Shown here: in pieces, positions 45,155-58,439 of the stretch
How positions within the stretch are numbered: the first letter of the stretch is position 1
How the letters are laid out: the number at the start of each line of letters is the position of its first letter
Source: Sphagnum magellanicum
Lineage: Eukaryota > Streptophyta > Sphagnopsida > Sphagnales > Sphagnaceae
DNA length: 64,000 bases
Assembly: GCA_021904315.1 (NCBI GenBank)
Contig: CM038923.1
Location: 8,376,038 to 8,440,037, forward strand
Reading direction: 5' to 3'
Made by a program: the position numbers and the translations under genes
The notes under the pieces: generated by a model
The model's database searches: none
The model's input: the letters and a program-made list of their open reading frames with translations, nothing else
Told to the model about the DNA's origin: nothing

Positions 45155-48100
45155 TTAGGCTTCCTCATTAAATAAGGCTGCAACTATGTCATCAGCTGAC
45201 TGTCCAGTGGCACTTTCCACGCTAGGAATAACAATTCTGGGAGCAATAAATTGAACAAACTCTCGCAGCTCAGCAAAGCTACAATGCTCACTGTAGGGCA
45301 CCTCATACCTGTTATGTTACAATACAATACAATCAGTTAGTTTCTTACCTTCTGTTGCTGAAGTTCATTAAGACTGGATGCTGATGGCTTAGTGCCTAGA
45401 AAGAGAAGTAACCTTGACCTCTTTGCAGCAGCTGAGAAGACATTATCTACCTGCAGAGCTCACTGAAGAGAAATAGTAGAATGTACATATGGAACCCAGG
45501 CAAGAAAAGCCAGTCTAATTGAAAGTTGCAACAGGTGCAGAAATGTAAGAAATAATACCGGATAATGGTTCCTTGCTGCCATCGACGACCAGGTGTACGT
45601 TTTTTGTCCCTTCCAAAATTCCATCCCGTTGGTGAGAAGCCAACAATGGAGTTATATCGTCCCTGGCAAGATTCATGGCAGAGACACACAGATATAGTGA
45701 CCTTAGAGAGTATGCACAGAGAAGGTACCATATAATGTGCTTTCATTTGTCTTCTGCAATTGGAGGACACACGCTACCGGTCCTGGACATAAACCGAAGC
45801 AAAAAAATTTACATCACCTTCAAGCCCTGATTTGAGCTTCAGGAAGAATGTCCATCCTAGTTGGGACTCAAAACTTGAGTGCTTACAAGAGGGCCATTGT
45901 TTGATGAGTTATATGACTTGGACTAAGGTGCAGTGTTTTTAGGTGTACTTGATAGTAGCGAGATATGGAGCCCATGCGTTTGAAGCTTGCAATACTCCAT
46001 AAGGGGACAACATGTATATGGCTTTCTAACTCATTAGTGGTCAGCCATTTTGTGTAATCATCCCCAAGTTCCATGCATTCAAGCAACCGCAGCTTTGATG
46101 TCCCAACATACACTTTCTTCTCCAACACCTTCCCAACTTCCAAGAATATTCGTTCTTTGCCTGCATCCATATTTCAAGCCTTGGAAGTAAGATGTCATAC
46201 CGTAATCCGTCCTCTAAGAGAAGTAGGTCCCACCTAAAATACAGGGGAGGAGTAGATCTTGCATCTTGATCTGATGTGTGCATTTACAAATCCAAGATAA
46301 GTATTTTCACAGACTAATGTTTTCATGTGGCCATCCAGGAGATTCTGATCTTCTGATAGCTAACAATCATGCACATGAACCTGGAAAAGGAAATTTAGAA
46401 CAGAAACAGGTCTCTCCAACCCTGCATACACCATAGCAGTTCAGGGAATCAGACCAATATTGTAAGTGCCAATCAGAAAGAGGGTCCTTGTGTTGAATGC
46501 TTCGGCCTGAATTGCATCTACCACAAACTGGACTACTGTTTCTTGCTTTGGGAAGTTGTACTGCATCAACAAGACATGAAAAAAGGTCACAAGCCACAAT
46601 TTAACACTGAGGATCTTAATCCAAACTAGTGTCAAATTAGTACCAGGGAGAGGCTTTTTGGAGTGTGTCATCCTAAACAAGATGAACATGAAACAAATTA
46701 CTACTGTCAAGATATGAGAAGGTTTACCCTGCCAGACTTAGAAGCAATTTCTAGAATCATATGCAAAAACTTGCAACCTACCAAGATGGCATTTGATTGG
46801 ACAACAAAATGAAAAACTCTTTGTGTTTGTACCTGAGGATTGCAGTATGTAGTGTCAAGAATTAGGGTGTCAATATGTGATTCCTGCAATTTTACATTCT
46901 CTGCCATCTCCTGACAGAATCGAAAGTCACCTGTATGCAAAACAGGCTTTGCACACCAAACATTGAATTTGTCACAATGTGAAATCAATTGGTTAGACAA
47001 GCTTAGGTTTAGGCTAATTAACCAAACCAACAAGCTTAGACTGGGCTGATTAATCAATCAGAATTAACACATCCGACAATACTTCATTAGATCCACATGG
47101 TAAATCCTACATTCAATCTTCTACAAGATAAGAAGTCATTGCCTCAAATTCCAATGCAGCATCAGCTGCTATTTAACAGAAGGCTGAAGAGAAAAAATGT
47201 TGAAAGTAGAGTTCAAACCCAATTCTAAGTTTGGACTTTAAAGGAAATGATCCAACAAGACAAGGGCAAGAAAAGAATGTACCTTGCCATTCGGGGGCTC
47301 AAATAGGATCATCACAGAACCAGGACAATGATTAGCATCAATGAATGTGACCTGGACACCATCAATTATCACAGTCTCATTAAGTGGAATTATTTGCAGG
47401 CGTTCCGCCGGAACTCCTATCCGTAATGTAACAAGACGGGCTGTTGTTGGAGAACAGTATATTACACCATGGCGGAATCCTCTCGTAAGCCCTTGATAAT
47501 CTGCACCATCCTCCACCCACCTCTTTCAGGCCAGATGCCCAAAGTCCCAAAACTCATAAAGTTGGTTGACAATCATCACCTGACTTGCTGACCAGCCACA
47601 ATTGCTCATTGGCACATGTCAGCAGCAACAATCTAAGGCATTGCACTTGTGCTCCACATACAGCCTACTGACCAACAATCATCTGCAGTATGTCTGGACA
47701 GCCTCTGAGGAACACTTTAGGAAGCAGTTGGAAGAATAATTACGGTCAGTGTGAAAGTGCGTTAGAAAGTAGTTGGAGCAGTCTCCTGACAAATGCTTGA
47801 ATGCATCCTACACATAAAGCAAAACAACAATAGAACAGAATTACACATCCTTCACTGTCCATGCATTATGCTAGAAAGCAAGTCAGCCAAGTTTCTTTGA
47901 ACTGTTGTAAGAAAATGTCACACCTGAAGTTTAAGAGTGCACATGAGAGTGACAACAAGAACATAACAACAGTAAGAGATAATCATAACCCGCCTACCAG
48001 CCAATGAAGAAAAAAAAAAGTATATGCACAAAAGAGAGTTGGTTGCAACCCTGAGCAGGAGGGCAAACCAACATGAAAGATATATCAATTTGCAAATTTG

Positions 48101-49721
48101 AAGAGCATGGCACAGAAACAAACCACTTGAAAAGAAGTGCCTGGAATACACATCCAGGGTGGTATGGAGTTGTAGCTAACTCCCCGCATTGCAGGTCTTC
48201 TTTGAGATCTTTTCCTTCCAGATCCTTCCCTATCATTTGCAGTTGACCCTGAATTCAGCCTTTCTGACCCATTTCCAAAGAAATCAGTGATGTGCTTCTT
48301 GGCAATTACCACTCTTGGGGCTGAATGGGATTGATCTGTTGGGCCATGTGCTTCTGGAAGGCTTGATGAAGATGCACCTTGTTTCTTCAATTCTTTGAGG
48401 GCACATACAATTTTCCTCCGAGGTCCCAAGGCTGCAATACCCAAAGTGCTAAGATCCTGCAAATGGAGAAAATTAGCTTATCAGACTCCTCAAACTAACC
48501 CTGCCCCCGAGTTTCAGCTCAATTGGAACTCTTACTGTTCTATACACCCTCAGTGGGATATGCTTGAGATGGAAATAGGACCTCATCAGTGAGCCACTGT
48601 AGAGTATCCCAATCAATCTCCTCTTTGATAAAAATGCTGGCATATCTTGATAAATTGAGTTTCTCCAACCAATTCACAACCGGGGTGACATCTGCCCTCT
48701 CCAAAGCATTAGTATCCATATGCCCAGCCTCTCGAGCCTCTGACTTCTCTAATTTATCAAGGCAAGAGTTGGTGTGAAGCTGTAGCTCAGTCAGCGAAGT
48801 ATTAACAAACTCAGCCCCACAGATTGGACACTCTTGGCATCCAGAAATCTTGTTCTCAGGTGCATACAACTGAAGGTCCAACACTGCCTCATTCCCCAAA
48901 GATCTTATAGCCATGCCAAAGGTATTGTCACATGCATTTTGAGCAGCTTCTGCCTCCTCATGTGTAACCCTTTCCAATAAACTTGTGTCTACACTGTGCA
49001 ATGCTGCATGATTTGACATTACAGCATCCCCCCCTGCAAGATTGTTTACATCTTCAACAGCAGGAACTGGAGTGACAGGTTTGGCTTCTATATAAGCAGT
49101 TGCCTCAACAGACTCAGGATGAATATCTAAAAAAGCCCCCTCTGTAGCACAAGGATTCTTCTTCTGTCTTAAATCTCCAAACCCAGCATCTCCTTGCTGG
49201 ACATTTTTGGATTTATTACTTAACTTGTTTGATGGGTCAAGATTGGAACTCGCTGAACTCTGCCTCTTCTGTTCTCCAAAGCAGCAATTCTCTTCATGGC
49301 TTGCAGCAGCTTCATTTTTTGCACATGAAGTCTTCCTCTTCTTCTGTTGCAAAATTCCACATGCAGCTTTCTCTTCTTTCTTCTTTCTAGCAATCAGCTC
49401 AGTTTTAAGCTTCTTTGAGGCCTCAAGCCTTTGATGCCACACAGCCTCATTCTTTGCAAAACTCAAGATTCGCTCCTCAAAAAAATTCTCATCCTTTTCA
49501 GTCCTGGAGGTTTGATCTCCAGCAGCTGTCCTGCTTTTAGATTTCTTTCCAGGTTGACCAGAAGAAGACTTGGGCTTTGAGGTGAAGTTTCTGTTGCAGT
49601 TTCTCAGGGCTAATGACTGGTTACACACAAGAGGGTTCCCTAACTGCTGAAAATCATCATCACTGTGAGACTCCTCCATAGCCATGGCTATAGCAAAGTC
49701 GAAGTCTGTGTTGAGCTCCAT
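45155..49721 (-). CDS. SNM1: SNM1A/DCLRE1A-type 5' exonuclease for DNA interstrand crosslink repair (UBZ-SAM-MBL-beta-CASP)
   Basis: A nuclear metallo-beta-lactamase nuclease that digests past crosslinks. Exons on minus: 49721-48582, 48456-48124, 47807-47744, 47500-47283, 46946-46833, 46560-46455, 46160-45949, 45662-45559, 45308-45155. All phases close, giving 814 aa. Domains: a UBZ ubiquitin-binding finger (C298, C301, H316, C320); a SAM domain at about 347-400 ([25 protein letters not shown]); an ITDFF motif at 436-440 resembling part of a PCNA-binding box; the MBL core with H508-F-H510-T-D512-H513, its last His codon split by an intron, followed by DANHCPGSV and HTGDFR; then beta-CASP with [23 protein letters not shown] and PYSEHCSF. 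The SAM domain makes it closest to Arabidopsis At2g45700, by recollection. Metal-binding residues are all present, so activity is expected. Confidence 0.95.
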
Positions 49722-50460
49722 CTCCTAACACCTCTCATCTCCCACAGAAGTAAAGACGTGAAAATTGTGCATCCAGGGCTGTCGAAACACAAGAAATTGG
49801 AAATTTCAGGAGTTTCGGTGATTCACACGTTTTCAGAAAGCTAATCCGGAAACCCTAACTCACAGAAAACAAACGAAAGAAGAAAGCAAACGACTGCACA
49901 GGAGGAAACACTGCAAGATGGAACACAAAGAAAACCTATCTGAGAGAAAACGGAAAAATCCAAACTTCTCTGAAAACCGAAACTACTCTTCAGCGTCCGT
50001 ATACTATTTTACTAAAATGGGCCACATGTTAGCAGATTTGCACATACCTCGAGAATTGCGGGAATCCATGCTTCAAATAATGCTGAGAAAATTACTGCTG
50101 GAGCAAAACCTTTCCATGCCCTCCTGCTGCAGTCCGTCGAGAGAATCGGAACATTGCCTATCTTCTCCTCCTTTCTCCGAGTCCTCCGAGTCTTCCTCAC
50201 CAACAAAACAAACACCATGGAGCGAAAAAAAAACACAGAAATGAAGCACATAAAATCTTCAGTTCCCGGCGTAAAAAAGAAGCACCGAGTTCATCGAGAG
50301 AAGGAGGACTTCTCGATGACGACAAAATTCTTTGCGACGATAGCACGATTCAAATGCAAGAATCGCAAAAAGCAATACCAAAAATTCGGGTTCGAGAGAA
50401 ACCCTAATTTTGTAAATTTGAAAGTGTGGCGGGAAGACTCAGCTTTGCCCATTTCATAGC
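49722..50460. other. Upstream region of SNM1A
   Basis: It holds the 5' leader and promoter of SNM1A. Plus-strand frames at 49918-50244 and 50154-50459 are Ser/Lys-rich, overlap in two phases, and show no recognised family, so I do not call a gene. Base composition is less AT-rich than beyond 50460. Confidence 0.5.
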
Positions 50461-51132
50461 GACCGCCCGTTTGATACCTACCAACCTACCAAAGCCCTTC
50501 GATACAGTGTTTTTTTTAATTTTTTATTTTAATAATTTTTTATTTAATATTTTATTTTAAGGATTTTTTTATTTGTAGCCAGAATGGTGATCAAACATAG
50601 GAAATTGTTGAAAAAGTGGCTATCATCCCTAGGAAGAAATTTAGCCAACTCTGGCTATAATATAAACTGCAAACCAAGTAGAAATCTTTAATCATCCTTC
50701 TATATGTTTGGCTGCACACTAAAATTCAAATATGAAAATTTTGGCGATTTTTACTTATATTTTTACTCATTTCTGGCGATTGAAAACCTCCAAAATCATT
50801 TCATTTTCGATTTGTTTTTTTTTTTAATTAATGTGTCTTTTTGGTGAAATTTCACCAGTGAGAAAAAGGCTGGGATCTTTGATACCTACCAAACTGACAA
50901 TGGCCCCCCATTGGTTGCATGGTGTTGAAAGACCCTAGCCCTAAAGCCCTAAAAAAACACGTTCCCCTGTGTCCAATCTAGCTGAATCATGCCAAAGGGA
51001 CCTATGAGCCCAATCTCTAAGGGACCTATTAGAGAATCGGCCCTTGTGAGGCCAATTGGCACCTCAACCTGTCCCCTAAACAACTGCCTTTTTTATTATT
51101 TCTGTGTATTTTGAGGGATCTCCTGCAACAGA

Positions 51133-51243
51133 AGGACCCTAGGGCATTATGCCGGGGGATCTCCCATGTTCCCATGTTCCCATGGAAAAGGACCCTAGGG
51201 CATTATGCCGGGGGATCTCCCATGTTCCCATGTTCCCATGGAA
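51133..51243. repeat. Exact 56-bp tandem duplication
   Basis: AGGACCCTAGGGCATTATGC at 51133 and the following bases through CCATGTTCCCATGG are repeated without change from 51189. Each copy also carries an internal CATGTTCC doublet. Perfect identity means it is young or an assembly doubling. Confidence 0.9.
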
Positions 51244-51305
51244 ATATTTCTTTTTCTATAATGTGAAAAAAGTGAGGAAATAAAAAGAGAGTTATTTACA
51301 ATAAG

Positions 51306-51400
51306 AGGAGGTTCCCATACTCGTGCATTCTCCTGAGACTTGGGAACACCCTCGGGTGCCCCTCTCTCTCTTAGGAGAACGCACTCCTATGGGAACCTCC
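51306..51400. repeat. Inverted repeat, short hairpin element
   Basis: The left arm 51306-51338 (GGAGGTTCCCATACTCGTGC..TTCTCCTGAGA) is nearly the reverse complement of the right arm 51367-51400. The loop is about 28 bp and includes a second small palindrome-like GGGAACACCCTCGGGTGCCC. The hairpin could be a worn MITE. Confidence 0.7.
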
Positions 51401-51717
51401 CCTACAACTTTTTTTTTTCCATTATTCATAATTTTAACATAATTTTCACGTGTGATTTTTTTGCTATGTCCCTAATTTAGCATAATCAAAAAATTGTAAA
51501 TTTTTATTTTTTTTGGTGGTGAAATTACACAACTTGGTGTTTTTTTTTCTCCCCAAAAAAGGAGAAAAAAACATGAAATTTTTGTGATTTTAGGGATTTG
51601 TTTTTACCACCTTTTTCAAATAAAAAATAATTAAATTAGTCACATTTAGACATAGGCATTTGAATTGTTTTTCAAATCTACATATGGACGACCATCTAAT
51701 AGATTTTGAAAAATCAC

Positions 51718-51718
<1 letters not shown>

Positions 51719-51758
<40 letters not shown>

Positions 51759-51827
51759 TTCCTCATTCCTTTCATCATTAGAATTCAAGTTTATAGAAAA
51801 TAAATAATTCACACACACACACACAAA
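51719..51827. repeat. (AT)n and (CA)n microsatellites
   Basis: An (AT)n run of about 38 bp (51719-51756) is followed by a short (CA)n run (about 51811-51826). Confidence 0.9.
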
Positions 51828-52890
51828 TCTATATATCTATGTATTTATTTATTTGAGGAGTCCCAGAATGAATGAAAGAGAATGGAATACATTTGCTAGG
51901 TTTAGGGTTTTGTCAAGTTGATTTTTTTTTATTTTGTTAATTTGAAAAGCTGATTTTTTTATTTGTCAAGTCCACTTTGCCAAATGCTAAGTTGACATCA
52001 CACCTAAAATGCGTTTTTGGCAAACTAGACTTGGCAAATAGGAAACATCAACTTTGCAAAATAACCCAACAAATGGTATTCCATATAAGAGCAATATGGA
52101 TTTGATGGAACCCAAAGCTTCTTGTGTACGTGAAAAGACAAAATTCAATGTAAATTTGGTGGATCTTCAATGAAAACCATGTGATGGGCTTGACCTAAAA
52201 TCAATTCCTAGGTGATATTCATGTGAAAATGTTTTGAGTTATTGTAGTTCTACAAAGTTCTTTTACAAGAACTTCAATTTAAAAATAATAGATGAATATG
52301 GAGTGGTTGCATGGTGGGTATTGACTAATGATGAATTTTGAAAGGATTCTTGTTTTTTGGCAAATGGTTTTGAATTGTTTTTCGTTTTGTAGCTTTTTTA
52401 AAAAAATCATGAAAGGAATGAGTTTTTCTCTCAACTTCCCTTCAAGCTTTGTAAGACTTTCTCTAGACTCAAGAAAGTCGAGAAAAGTGTTTTTGTTGAT
52501 AAAATAAATCCAAACATTGAAAACTTTTCATTACTACAAATATGTGTTTTTAAACTAGTTTTTTTTTTACTAAGTTTAATCATATTTTTAATCACATTAG
52601 ACAATGGACAAAATTGGATATAATCAAAATAAACCACTCATTTTTGACACAAATGTGACTAAAATTATATGACTAACATCACTAAAGACATTGTATAAAA
52701 TCATTAAGATGAGGCTTGTCTAAAATAACTAAAACGATTAAGGTCATTGGTTAACATGGCATTACTCTCCAAAACGCTACCACCCTTGACATGGGATTCA
52801 ACATTGGAATTTTACTTTTATTTTTTTCCAATTTGACATTATTGGTAGATCATTGGCTGACATCGTATGAACCATTAAATCTTCAAACTC

Positions 52891-52986
52891 TTTTTTTTTT
52901 TTTAATGATGAATGTTCAAAGTAAGGTTTGAACCCACAACCTTTCTTGCCCACACTCCAAAGCCTTAATCACCAAGCCGTCACCTC
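52891..52986 (-). mobile_element. tRNA-derived SINE, minus orientation
   Basis: Read on minus it has a Pol III A box (GGCTTGGTGATTAAGG, 52978-52963) and an exact B box GGTTCAAACC (52934-52925) at tRNA-like spacing (about 33 bp between boxes). A short body and a poly(A) tail (13 T on plus at 52891-52903) follow. No clear target-site duplication was found. A simple tRNA pseudogene is the alternative, but the A tail favours a SINE. Confidence 0.65.
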
Positions 52987-53649
52987 ATGTGCTGACAAAA
53001 AATGACATCACAAAAGATATAAACATGTCTTTTGAACAAAAAAATGCATGTTTTTTTTATATCATTATTTGATTTAATCGATTTGGTAGGTTCATTATTA
53101 CATTAAACTTTGTATTTTTTTTAAATTTATAAAAAATCATGACTTGTGGCACAATACAAATTTGCCACATGGCATGATTATTGAATTTTTAAAAATAAAT
53201 TTAATCTACATCATCCATTTTGGATGGTTCTAGATTGTGACATGTGGCATATTAACAATTTGGCACATGGCATATTAATTAAAATTTTACCAAAGTATAT
53301 TAAATTAAATATTTAGGTAGGTAAGGAAGTCGGTAAGTAAGTAATTAGATACATTTTCTTATTTTATTTTAAGTTTAGCTTTTAGGGTTAAGCTTTTTTT
53401 ATAGGCTCATCCCAAATGTGTGTTACGATCTTCCAAATGCATCTTCTTATATAGTTTATAAGAAGTGGAGGACAAAATATATGGGATAAATTTATAGTTG
53501 CAACTTAATCGCATATTAATTTGTGATTAAAAGATTTATCCCACATCTTTTGTTCTTTTTTTTCATTTTGTAAATCATATGTGCTAATCCTCTCACCTCA
53601 CATAACCTTTCCACATAACAATTATATGAAGTATTTAATATAAATTTTT

Positions 53650-54540
53650 TGATATTTAAAATCTAAAAAAATTGTTTGAAGATGAAATTTGACATTTAAG
53701 TTCTGAAAAGTAATATATCAATTTTGAAAACTGAAATTCCAATATGAAATTTGAAATTTTTAAATTCTGAAAATTGGTATTACAACTATGAAAATTATTA
53801 TTCGAATATGAAACTTGATATTTGATTTCTAAAAATTCTTATTTGAATCTGGAAATTAATATTTCAATCCTGAAAATTGTTATTTCAAAATGAAATTTTA
53901 TATTTGAATTTTGAAAAGTATTAATTGCAACTAAAAAGTGATATTTCAATCCTTTTTTTTTCAGTATGAAAATTGATATTTCACTTCTTAAAATTCTTAT
54001 TTGAATCTCAAAATTATTATTTGAATTTGAAAAGTCATATTTTGAGTTTTTTTTCGTATCCAAAAATTGATATTTCAATCTCAGAATTGATATTTTGAAT
54101 TTCAAAAAATGATGTTTTAATTCTAAAAAAAATTATTTGGATTTCAAATTTGAAATTTTATTTCTGAAAATGTTTATTCGAATCTAAATATTTATATTTA
54201 AATCCCAAATAAATTCATTTGAATATGAAATTTTCAAATTTGAATTAAAAAATTTTGAATTCAAATATGAATCTCTTAATTTAAATAATAATATTTCCAG
54301 AATTCAAATATCAATTTTCAGATTCAATTTTAAATTTTTGAATTTAAATAAAACGTTTCATAATTAAAAATAATCAAATTTATATAATAATATACATAAT
54401 TGAAAATCATTATTTTAGATTGAAATAATAATTTTCTGAATTGAAATATGTACTTTTATATTCATAATTAAAGTATAAGTTTCCCGTTTCAAAATAACAA
54501 TTCTCAAAATTCAAATAGGAATTGATTTCATGTTCATGTA
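53650..54540. repeat. AT-rich satellite-like tract of degenerate short units
   Basis: Roughly 900 bp is built from variants of TTTCTGAAAATT/TATTTGAATNTGAAA, units of about 24-34 bp repeated some 30 times and nearly palindromic (TGAAAATT..AATTTTCA). In the second half (54200 on) the same words appear in the opposite orientation, as if part of the tract were inverted. Confidence 0.7.
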
Positions 54541-57500
54541 ACTTGTTTGAATTCTAATAGAAGTTTCAAAATATTGGGTGTAATGGGAATGAATGGCATA
54601 TTTCATTGCATCTCACATTGTGATCATTGTATTTGTTTTGTAATGGAACAAGGGTGTCACAATAGATTTGTTATGTCAAGGACAAAGAAATGTGAGAAGG
54701 TTGTTGAGAATATCAAAATCAAAACAAAGATTTTTTTTTTTTGAAAAAATACCCCCAAATGGTGAAAATTTGCCACAAAAACCACATTGATAAAACCCTT
54801 AATATGTTCACAATATATAATTAATCTAGTACCCATAATTAATGTATAATGTACTCTTAATAAAAAATTTAAATATACCCTCAATGCAACCCTAATGCAC
54901 TGTAGAAATGTACCCCAAATTTAGTTATAATACACCCTAGTGTATGTTAAAGGCCTATGTATATGGCATATGGTTGTGACTAATTTTCATCACAAATGTA
55001 ACTAATGGAACATAGGAGCTTATTCTTGGATGAAAATAATCTCAAAAATTGTCCAAATGAAAAGATGAATATGGCAATTATCACATGGTAGTCGCAAAAT
55101 AGTCACATTTCACCATATAAAGTGTGAACATAAAGTGTGATAATCAATTGCAAAAACAATCAAATATAATCACAACCAACACATAGGTGCATGTAGTTCC
55201 AAATAGAATGGTTGTATATTACAAGATTTCTTCTAGTGATAGTCCCATGTGCATTTTGGTTTGTGATAGCTCTTGAAGTTCATGCTTTTACATTACAAAC
55301 CTAATAATGTTAGTTTTGAAAAAGGTGACAGCTAAATTACCTGCAAAAAAGCTCGTTGTGTTCACATTATATGTGCTCTTGATGGTTACTAGATGAAGTA
55401 CTAGATTTTTGACTTCCTATTTGCATGTTACAATAACAAAATATACACGTCTAGTTTATGTATTCTAATTCTAATGTTTCATTATTAATATAAGCCAACA
55501 TTAACTAGTGTCAATTTGCTTATAAATTGTAACATACAACATATCATGTAATAATTTTATAAAATGTGTCAGATCTACAAGTGTTAAATCATAGTACCTT
55601 GGTAACTAAATGACACGTGTCTATCCAATTATTAATCAATTTCAAAATTTTGATTTTAATAATCTTGAAGTTTCAATAAAATTCCCTACATAATTGAAGT
55701 TATTATAAACAATTTTTGAACTAGAAAAACCCTTGATAATAATCTAATTATTTCAAATTTTAAAAATATTAATTTTTTTTTTTTCTTGGTCTACCTTTTG
55801 CATTTTTTTTTTTCATCTTGGCATGCCCAACCAATTTTGGGTCCATATAATCCCATGCCTTGAACCTATTTGGGAATTCAATTAAAAGTTTGTAACATGC
55901 TACTAGGCATGTTATGTCATGCCCTTTGGAAGAATTATAACATGAAAGGTTATAAGTGCAAAATGTGCTATAATATCAACCAATTGTTTCAAAAAAATAT
56001 TAATAGAACAATGGGCAAACTGGGAAATTTTATAGTAGTAGTTTAATTATATTGACCACATGTTTTTTTTTCATCCAATTTAATATTTTTGGCATGTTTT
56101 ATAATCTTCAACACTTTATGGCATTATGTTATATTTAACATGTTATATGTTAATATAATTCATGTAACATGTTTAATGGCAATTGAATTTTTGTAGACAC
56201 TTCAAATTCATTGTGTTATATATGTGTGGGACATGGTACAATGTTACATACATTTTGATGCTTTGATATCATTGGCACTCCTATACATATATAGATTGGG
56301 TAAATGGGAAAAGGCCATTAGTCATTAGAGGTGTTGAATTAGTTACCATACATAACTAATTTTCAAGGGGATGGTTAAATGACTACCAACAAATAGCATG
56401 CGACCAAGAGGGGGAAGGTTACAATGGTGAACCAATAATATGCAAGGGTCCAAGAATGTGCTTTGTGCATAAAAGTTTTTCAACATTTGATTATTGAGCA
56501 CCCATCCATTGGGGTGCTACCACAACCATTAAAATTTGGTTATGTTAGGTAAACAACATGTTAATGTCATGTGCGTAACATGTCATGTGGCTATAGTGAG
56601 TATCAAAGGATGTTTATTTATCATGATTTACCATCATCAACATTTCCAAATATATGCCCCACTACATGAGTCAACATGTTTCAACATAAATAACACTTTT
56701 GGTTACATAAGTTACATTTTCTCACATGTACTATTTATGTTACACTTGACAAACTTTGTTGTGTATATACACCATGCAAATGTTATGTTACATGTTATGT
56801 CATATGGATTTCATTGCATAATGATACTTTACCATAAGTAAATGTTATTACATTGCTTGTATTGTACATATTGTTTCATCACATCATATTTTTAATTACA
56901 TTATAATACATGTTGCACAAAATTTCACAAGTTTACAAATGACTCCACATTGCAAATAATCATACATTATATATCATGTATTGCATGTTACAATATCACT
57001 ACACTACATTACTTCATCTTATATTTATATGTAACAATCCAACTATATGTAATAATCATGTCTTGTATTACATGTACAAATCGGTGAAAAACATGCTAAG
57101 ATTGCAACATATATTGAATGCAAATATAATGATCAACTAGATATCTAAGCATCCTTGGAGGTTCATCCATGTAACATGTCACAATATGTATAACTACAAT
57201 GAATAATAATGCTAAAACATAGAAATCTACTTCTTCTTAAAAAGGGCATGACATTTTTTGATACGTGCCATATTATGTGTCTAGTGTCAAAGTCTTGTTA
57301 AGGGGCTTGGGTTTTTTGCTTAAAGTTGTAAGGCTACTTGATTCCTAATATGCATCTAAAGGATCAACCATAGTTCTTGAGGCACCTGAACACAAGGTGG
57401 AGCTAGTACCTCAATAAGGACCTTAATAGCTAACACTTCAATCCCCGATGAAATTGTTACCTTGATAGTAGATGGAGCTTGTACATTAGTAGGAGGTGGA

Positions 57501-58439
57501 ACTAATACCTCAAGTAGCAATGGAATCACAACATCCTTAAGGCATTCATTTAGGATTTTGAATTTACATGGATGTTAAATGCAAACTGTTAATTCAAGTT
57601 TATGGGAGTGCAATTTGTAGGGGTAGTCAACTCAAGCTCTTGGGATGGCACATAACTTAACAAATTCAATTAGTTACAAGTTACACCTCCTCCCAATTGG
57701 CTAAAATTCTTGATTGGCTTAGGTCAAAATCTAATGGGAATTGGGACTATGTGGGATTATGGTTTTGGGCACAACTAACAATTATGAAGTGGCCTCTATA
57801 ATAGTTGTTGGGTTAGGGGAAACTTAATCATCTTCTATGGAAAATATTGCCATATGATCATCATCCCCACCTTTTTTCCCAATTTACCCAAGTATTTGGT
57901 GATCTCCCCCTCTCATATTTTTTCCAACATCAATGGTGTTGAAAGGGGGGTCCTTGACTTGCATCATGGTGCATGTAAATGGCCTTTCTACTACAAGATA
58001 TTTCTGTGTGTGGCAATATTGGAGTTTTTTATGGCATCTACCCTCACATCTTGTTATGTGCATTCAAAAGTTTGAATGCCTCTTAGAAAAAAAGAATGCA
58101 CACCAATTTTCATGTTATAAAACATTGTCCATAAATGTAAACTAAGTGTTCAGAATATATGATCATGTACAATTTGCATTATAAATGTAAATTGAAAAAT
58201 CTAATTTCCTATCCTTGCAGTAAGCCAACCCAAATCAATGTATTTTTTCCATTTTAACCAAGTGGTGAAAGTTAAATCAAAATCCATTTTTCCTGGATCC
58301 AAATCAGTGTGTGCCATCCATTAAAAAATAAAATTACTTCTATCCCAACTCATGGACAATTTTCAATTGCACATGCTACATCCATTCAATAAACTCTAAC
58401 CCCCACTCAGTAGAAGAAAATAAGGTCTCACATGCATTA

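Larger units (their letters stand above)
50461..58400. other. AT-rich desert without a supported gene
   Basis: About 8 kb with no coding signal. It contains an exact 56-bp duplication (51133), a hairpin repeat (51306), AT and CA microsatellites (51720-51830), a tRNA-derived SINE (52891), a 900-bp tract of degenerate GAAATTT-type units (53650), and from 55.9 to 57.2 kb a stretch enriched in ACATGTTAC/TAACATG-type words without a fixed period. Confidence 0.6.

Noticed and set aside
47205-47221. tRNA B-box-like GAGTTCAAACCC
   Set aside because: No A box at the right distance and it lies in an SNM1A intron; chance match.
49918-50459. Two overlapping plus-strand frames upstream of SNM1A
   Set aside because: Ser/Lys-rich, in different phases, no family recognised, and located where the SNM1A promoter should be.
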